From: Oribacterium sp. WCC10
Lineage (GTDB): Bacteria; Bacillota; Clostridia; Lachnospirales; Lachnospiraceae
Reading direction: 5' to 3'
Assembly (NCBI RefSeq): GCF_900113415.1
Contig: NZ_FOPH01000005.1
Span: 1 to 64,000 of the forward strand
Length of the DNA: 64,000 bases
How positions within the stretch are numbered: the first letter of the stretch is position 1; each line of letters opens with the position of its first letter. Positions 61,095 through 64,000 of this stretch are shown piece by piece. The notes below the pieces were generated by a model, which was not told where the DNA came from, made no database searches, and saw only the letters and a list, made by a program, of their open reading frames with translations. The position numbers and the translations under genes were made by a program.

Positions 61095-62807
61095 TCAGAT
61101 GATCTCAACACTCTTATATATATCGCAGTACTTCTTCTCAAAATCCATAACAGGTAACGGTTTTGAGAACAGATATCCCTGATATACATCGCAGCCCATA
61201 GAACTGAGTACTTCAAGCTGTTTCATCGTCTCTACACCTTCTGTCACAGTTCCCATACCGAGACGCTTGGCCATGTAGATGACAGAATCAAGTATGATCC
61301 TGCTGCGATCCTCATTGGCCGACTTACGAAGGAATCCCATATCTATCTTCACTACGTCAGCCTTTATGTCTTTAAGCATATTGAGGGATGAATAGCCGCT
61401 TCCGAAGTCATCGATCTCTACAATGAATCCGGCTTCCTTTAATCTCATGATAAGATCGCTTACTGTAGCCGGATTACGCATTATAACCGTCTCTGTTATC
61501 TCCAGATGAAGTTTTGTAGGGTCAATCTCATACTTAGTCACAAGACCGGTTATGACCTCATAAACATCCATAAACTCCATATCTCTCGGAGAGATATTAA
61601 CAGATATATACAGGTCACGGAATTCGGTATGCCTCCACTCTCTAAGCTTTATGGCTGCAAGTTCCCAGACATACACATCGAGTCTGCTGATGAGATTGGA
61701 CTTCTCAAGCACAGGAATAAATGCATTGGGCGGAATGACTGTATTGTCATCCTTCTTCCATCTGACAAGTGCTTCACACCCTATAAGCTCCTCACGCTGA
61801 TTCATCTGAGGCTGAAGATATATCCTGAACTCTCCGTTCTTAAGTGCCTTGTCAAACTGTGTTACTACAGTTTTTTCCATCATGGCCTTTTCCATCATGA
61901 CCGGATCATAAAATGTATATGCCACAGGTTCCTCGGATATGATGGACTTAAGTGCGATCATAGCCTTGTCACACATAGTATTGACATCATCCGACAGGGA
62001 ATTCATCTTATAAATTCCTGCCTGAAGTCTAAGTGAATGCTTATCCGATGTGATCTGACTTCTCACAAGGGCTACCATATTGCGATACATGGTCTTGTCA
62101 AAATTCTTCTCAGAAACGAAAATGGCAAACTTATCGGCATAAAGACGTCCGTAAATGTCATCAGCATACATAAGAGATCTGATGATACGGCCTGACGTCT
62201 TAAGAATAGAATCTCCCACTTTATCTCCCATCATCTGATTAACAAGCTTAAAATCACGAATATTGGTTATGATGAGATAATGGGGTTCGGTATCGTTCTT
62301 ATGAAGCTTACGGTACTCTTCAACCACATGATAGAAGCCTTCCCTGTTGAGAAGACCGGTCAGCGGGTCATGCATCTGTCTGTATCTGATACCCGCCTTG
62401 TTCTTGGAACTAGGAATACAGTCATCTATGATGTATATGGAATTTCTCAATTTATGTTCAGATGTATACAGTTTCTGGCAGATAATGTCATAAACTCTTT
62501 CGCCCTCAAGTGATTCATGTGCCTGGCACCAGTTTGAATACTCAAGCTTCTGAGAATATGGATCGATCCAGGCGAGAAACTCCTTTTCAAGTTCCTCACT
62601 GCTGGTGACATTAAACATCTCAAAAGCCTTGGAGTTTGCATATGTCAGCCTGTCCTTATCATCGAAACATACAAGGATGAGATTGATAGATCTCATGGCC
62701 TGCTGTAATAATGTAACAAGTTTTTCATTTGTTAATGCAGTATCCGTAAATGAATCTCTATATCCTATTAGATTTCCAAAGCGAAAATAAGCATCATCGT
62801 TGAACAT
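61095..62807 (-). CDS. PAS-GGDEF-EAL protein, likely c-di-GMP phosphodiesterase
   Basis: A 570-residue cytoplasmic protein. Residues ~45-140 are PAS-like (SINLILVCFDDKDRLTYAN). The GGDEF domain (~145-305) begins HDPLTGLLNREGFYHV, but the catalytic site reads YADKF, so it is degenerate and should not make c-di-GMP. The EAL domain has GCEALVRW, NISPRDM, LEITETVI, DDFGSGYSSL, DVVKIDMGFL and VTEGVET, with all key residues in place, so it probably degrades c-di-GMP, a usual regulator of type IV pili and adhesion. AAGGA lies upstream of ATG 62807. Confidence 0.92.
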   Translation of the reverse strand: MFNDDAYFRFGNLIGYRDSFTDTALTNEKLVTLLQQAMRSINLILVCFDDKDRLTYANSKAFEMFNVTSSEELEKEFLAWIDPYSQKLEYSNWCQAHESLEGERVYDIICQKLYTSEHKLRNSIYIIDDCIPSSKNKAGIRYRQMHDPLTGLLNREGFYHVVEEYRKLHKNDTEPHYLIITNIRDFKLVNQMMGDKVGDSILKTSGRIIRSLMYADDIYGRLYADKFAIFVSEKNFDKTMYRNMVALVRSQITSDKHSLRLQAGIYKMNSLSDDVNTMCDKAMIALKSIISEEPVAYTFYDPVMMEKAMMEKTVVTQFDKALKNGEFRIYLQPQMNQREELIGCEALVRWKKDDNTVIPPNAFIPVLEKSNLISRLDVYVWELAAIKLREWRHTEFRDLYISVNISPRDMEFMDVYEVITGLVTKYEIDPTKLHLEITETVIMRNPATVSDLIMRLKEAGFIVEIDDFGSGYSSLNMLKDIKADVVKIDMGFLRKSANEDRSRIILDSVIYMAKRLGMGTVTEGVETMKQLEVLSSMGCDVYQGYLFSKPLPVMDFEKKYCDIYKSVEII

Positions 62808-63145
62808 ATATTTCTTCCTTAGTTTAAAAGTTACGGCTTATTAATATAACATAGGTGCGTAATTCTATCCATTATTAATAAAACCGAACTTTAAGTAATT
62901 AACGTGTAATTGTATAGATAAATATACTACATAAATGAAAAAAATTAAATCTCTGCTATTTGTTTAATAATTTAATTTTTTTATTACTATCATAACTAAT
63001 TATTTATCAAATAATTAAAAGCAGATATGCAGCACCAATTATTTCAAAAAAGTTAAGGGATTCGGCAAATCAGAATAATCGCCGTTTGAGTATAAAAAAA
63101 CACACAATGTGTAATCACATCATGTGTAAAATTCAAATCAAAAGA
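62808..63145. other. AT-rich intergenic region between EAL gene and tRNA cluster
   Basis: No gene seen. It holds the promoter of the EAL gene and the tRNA cluster terminator (63092-63127). Confidence 0.6.
63092..63127 (-). terminator. Terminator of the tRNA cluster
   Basis: On the minus strand ACACA..ATGTG pairs with CACAT..TGTGT and is followed by TTTTTTTAT. Confidence 0.7.
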
Positions 63146-63218
63146 TGAGGCTGACGGGATTCGAACTCGCGACAACTTGATTAAAAGTCAAGTGCTCTAC
63201 CGACTGAGCTACAGCCTC
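63146..63218 (-). tRNA. tRNA-Lys (anticodon UUU)
   Basis: Acceptor GAGGCTG/CAGCCTC, D-arm with AGCTCAGTCGGTAGAGC, anticodon loop CTTTTAA in stem CTTGA/TCAAG, T-loop GTTCGAATC, discriminator A. Last gene of the cluster in transcription order. Confidence 0.97.
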
Positions 63219-63223
63219 ATGTC

Positions 63224-63295
63224 CAGGGCCAGTTGGATTCGAACCAACGAATGCAGGCGTCAAAGGCCTGTGCCTTACCGCTTGGCGATAGCCCC
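63224..63295 (-). tRNA. tRNA-Gln (anticodon UUG)
   Basis: Body TATCGCCAAGCGGTAAGGC is typical of tRNA-Gln; anticodon loop CTTTGAC in stem CAGGC/GCCTG; T-loop GTTCGAATC; discriminator G. It lies five nt before tRNA-Lys. Confidence 0.96.
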
Positions 63296-63315
63296 ACTTT
63301 AGCCTGCTGGCTAAG

Positions 63316-63390
63316 GGTGGGTACCGGAACTCGAATCCGGGATCTCCAGAACCACAATCTGGCGCGATAACCAACTACGCTATACCCACC
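63316..63390 (-). tRNA. tRNA-His (anticodon GUG)
   Basis: Acceptor GTGGGTA/TACCCAC with the extra G at -1 opposite C73, anticodon loop TTGTGGT in stem CCAGA/TCTGG, T-loop ATTCGAGTT. Confidence 0.97.
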
Positions 63391-63442
63391 ATATTACGGC
63401 CGCTCTCGCGAACCTTTATTGTTGTCTCTCTTAAGAGAGAAA

Positions 63443-63516
<74 letters not shown>

Positions 63517-63934
63517 ATTCGCTTTTTGTGTGTTGCTCTCTTCAAGCGACTCAGTTATTCTAGCGAATACCCAAGGGAATGTCAACAACAAATTTGAAAT
63601 TTTTGATTTATTTTTTCAAAAGACTCAGAAACCGCATAAAACCGTGGTTTTTGCCATATAAAAAATAGCTTCCTCCTGAAATAATCTTATTCAACGACAC
63701 CGAAAGTCATCTGTAACACACAATGTGTAAAAACCCCGATGTTAAATATCTTATTATCTATCCTGGTTTCTACTGAAGTATAACACTGCCAACACTTTCT
63801 ACTTCGACAATAAGATAAAAATAATAAGTGGAAGCCATACTGACTTCCACTTAATTATACGAAAACTGTTATTCAGTGACTCCATAGTCATACTGACATA
63901 GGAAATAATCGCATTTATGAATAAAACTTCTATA
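63517..63934. other. Intergenic region right of the tRNA cluster
   Basis: No gene supported. It should hold the tRNA cluster promoter. A terminator for the next gene lies at 63814-63852. Confidence 0.6.
63814..63852 (-). terminator. Terminator of the gene at the right edge
   Basis: AAGTGGAAG (63826-63834) and CTTCCACTT (63844-63852) form a perfect stem; ATTATTTTTATC follows on the minus strand. Confidence 0.8.
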
Positions 63935-64000
63935 TCAGTGTGTAAGATCGTATGCTTCCTGGCAAAGCTTTGTGATGCCATCCCAATCCTTGGCAGCAAC
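63935..64000 (-). CDS. C-terminal end of a gene leaving the window
   Basis: The last 21 codons and stop (TGA, complement of 63935-63937) of a minus-strand ORF open to the window edge. The end reads AAKDWDGITKLCQEAYDLTH. The ending recalls KDPG/KHG aldolases, which close with a (D/N)(W/F)(D/E)xIxxLxxEA-type helix, but this is too short to assign. Confidence 0.5.
   Translation of the reverse strand, partial: VAAKDWDGITKLCQEAYDLTH

Noticed and set aside
63799-63999. 66-residue minus-strand ORF at the right edge
   Set aside because: It overlaps a terminator and the real C-terminal end in another frame; composition is not protein-like.

Overview
The window looks like chromosome from a Lachnospiraceae-type member of the Clostridia (Firmicutes). 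Supporting signs are the low to moderate GC content, strong GGAGG ribosome binding sites, the hprK-murB-rapZ-whiA-HPr-like block, a phenylalanine T-box leader, a HisZ/short-HisG histidine operon, and Gram-positive type IV pilus genes beside choline-binding-type wall proteins. Genus is not decidable from this sequence. I see no phage, insertion sequence, CRISPR array or integrase; most genes lie on the minus strand.

Layout. 0.4-9.2 kb (minus): pfkA, dnaE, a Crh-like HPr that lacks the phosphorylatable His15, a short WhiA, rapZ, murB and hprK, linking carbon catabolite control, wall precursor synthesis and division. 9.6-17.8 kb (plus): murI, a large hairpin element, secG, rnr, smpB, then a FIST-domain hybrid histidine kinase with a single-domain response regulator. 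17.9-21.8 kb (minus): pheST under a T-box leader. 21.9-28.9 kb (minus): one molybdenum operon with a ModE-like regulator, MoeA-like protein, MoaA, MOSC-Mog fusion, ModABC and MoaC. 29.1-39.6 kb (minus): a nearly complete histidine operon (C, B, Z, G, D, H, A, F, I, and a PHP-type phosphatase), with a Nudix hydrolase coupled to hisI and a spermidine-synthase-like protein inserted. No hisE is present in the window.

39.9-58.5 kb is the most unusual part: a type IV pilus/pseudopilus locus. In transcription order it runs pilD, pilM, pilN, pilO, a PilX-like protein, two small pseudopilins, and a 2314-residue protein that starts with a class III prepilin signal and continues as three large GLUG-repeat modules, each ending in an aromatic-GDW motif. 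Next to it lie a major pilin, two secreted wall-binding-repeat proteins, a CheC/FliY-type phosphatase and two unrecognised proteins. PilB, PilC and PilT are not in the window. My reading is that the giant protein is a tip or minor pilin adhesin; this is inference.

59-64 kb: the magnesium transporter mgtE, tRNA-Leu, a PAS-GGDEF-EAL protein with a degenerate GGDEF site and an intact EAL site, a four-tRNA cluster (Arg, His, Gln, Lys), and the last codons of a gene leaving the window.

A family of short intergenic repeats, core close to ATGACGTGAGTGTCAAAAGT, recurs in gaps between genes, mostly inside operons. All family assignments rest on reading motifs, gene order and remembered family sequences; no database search was run.
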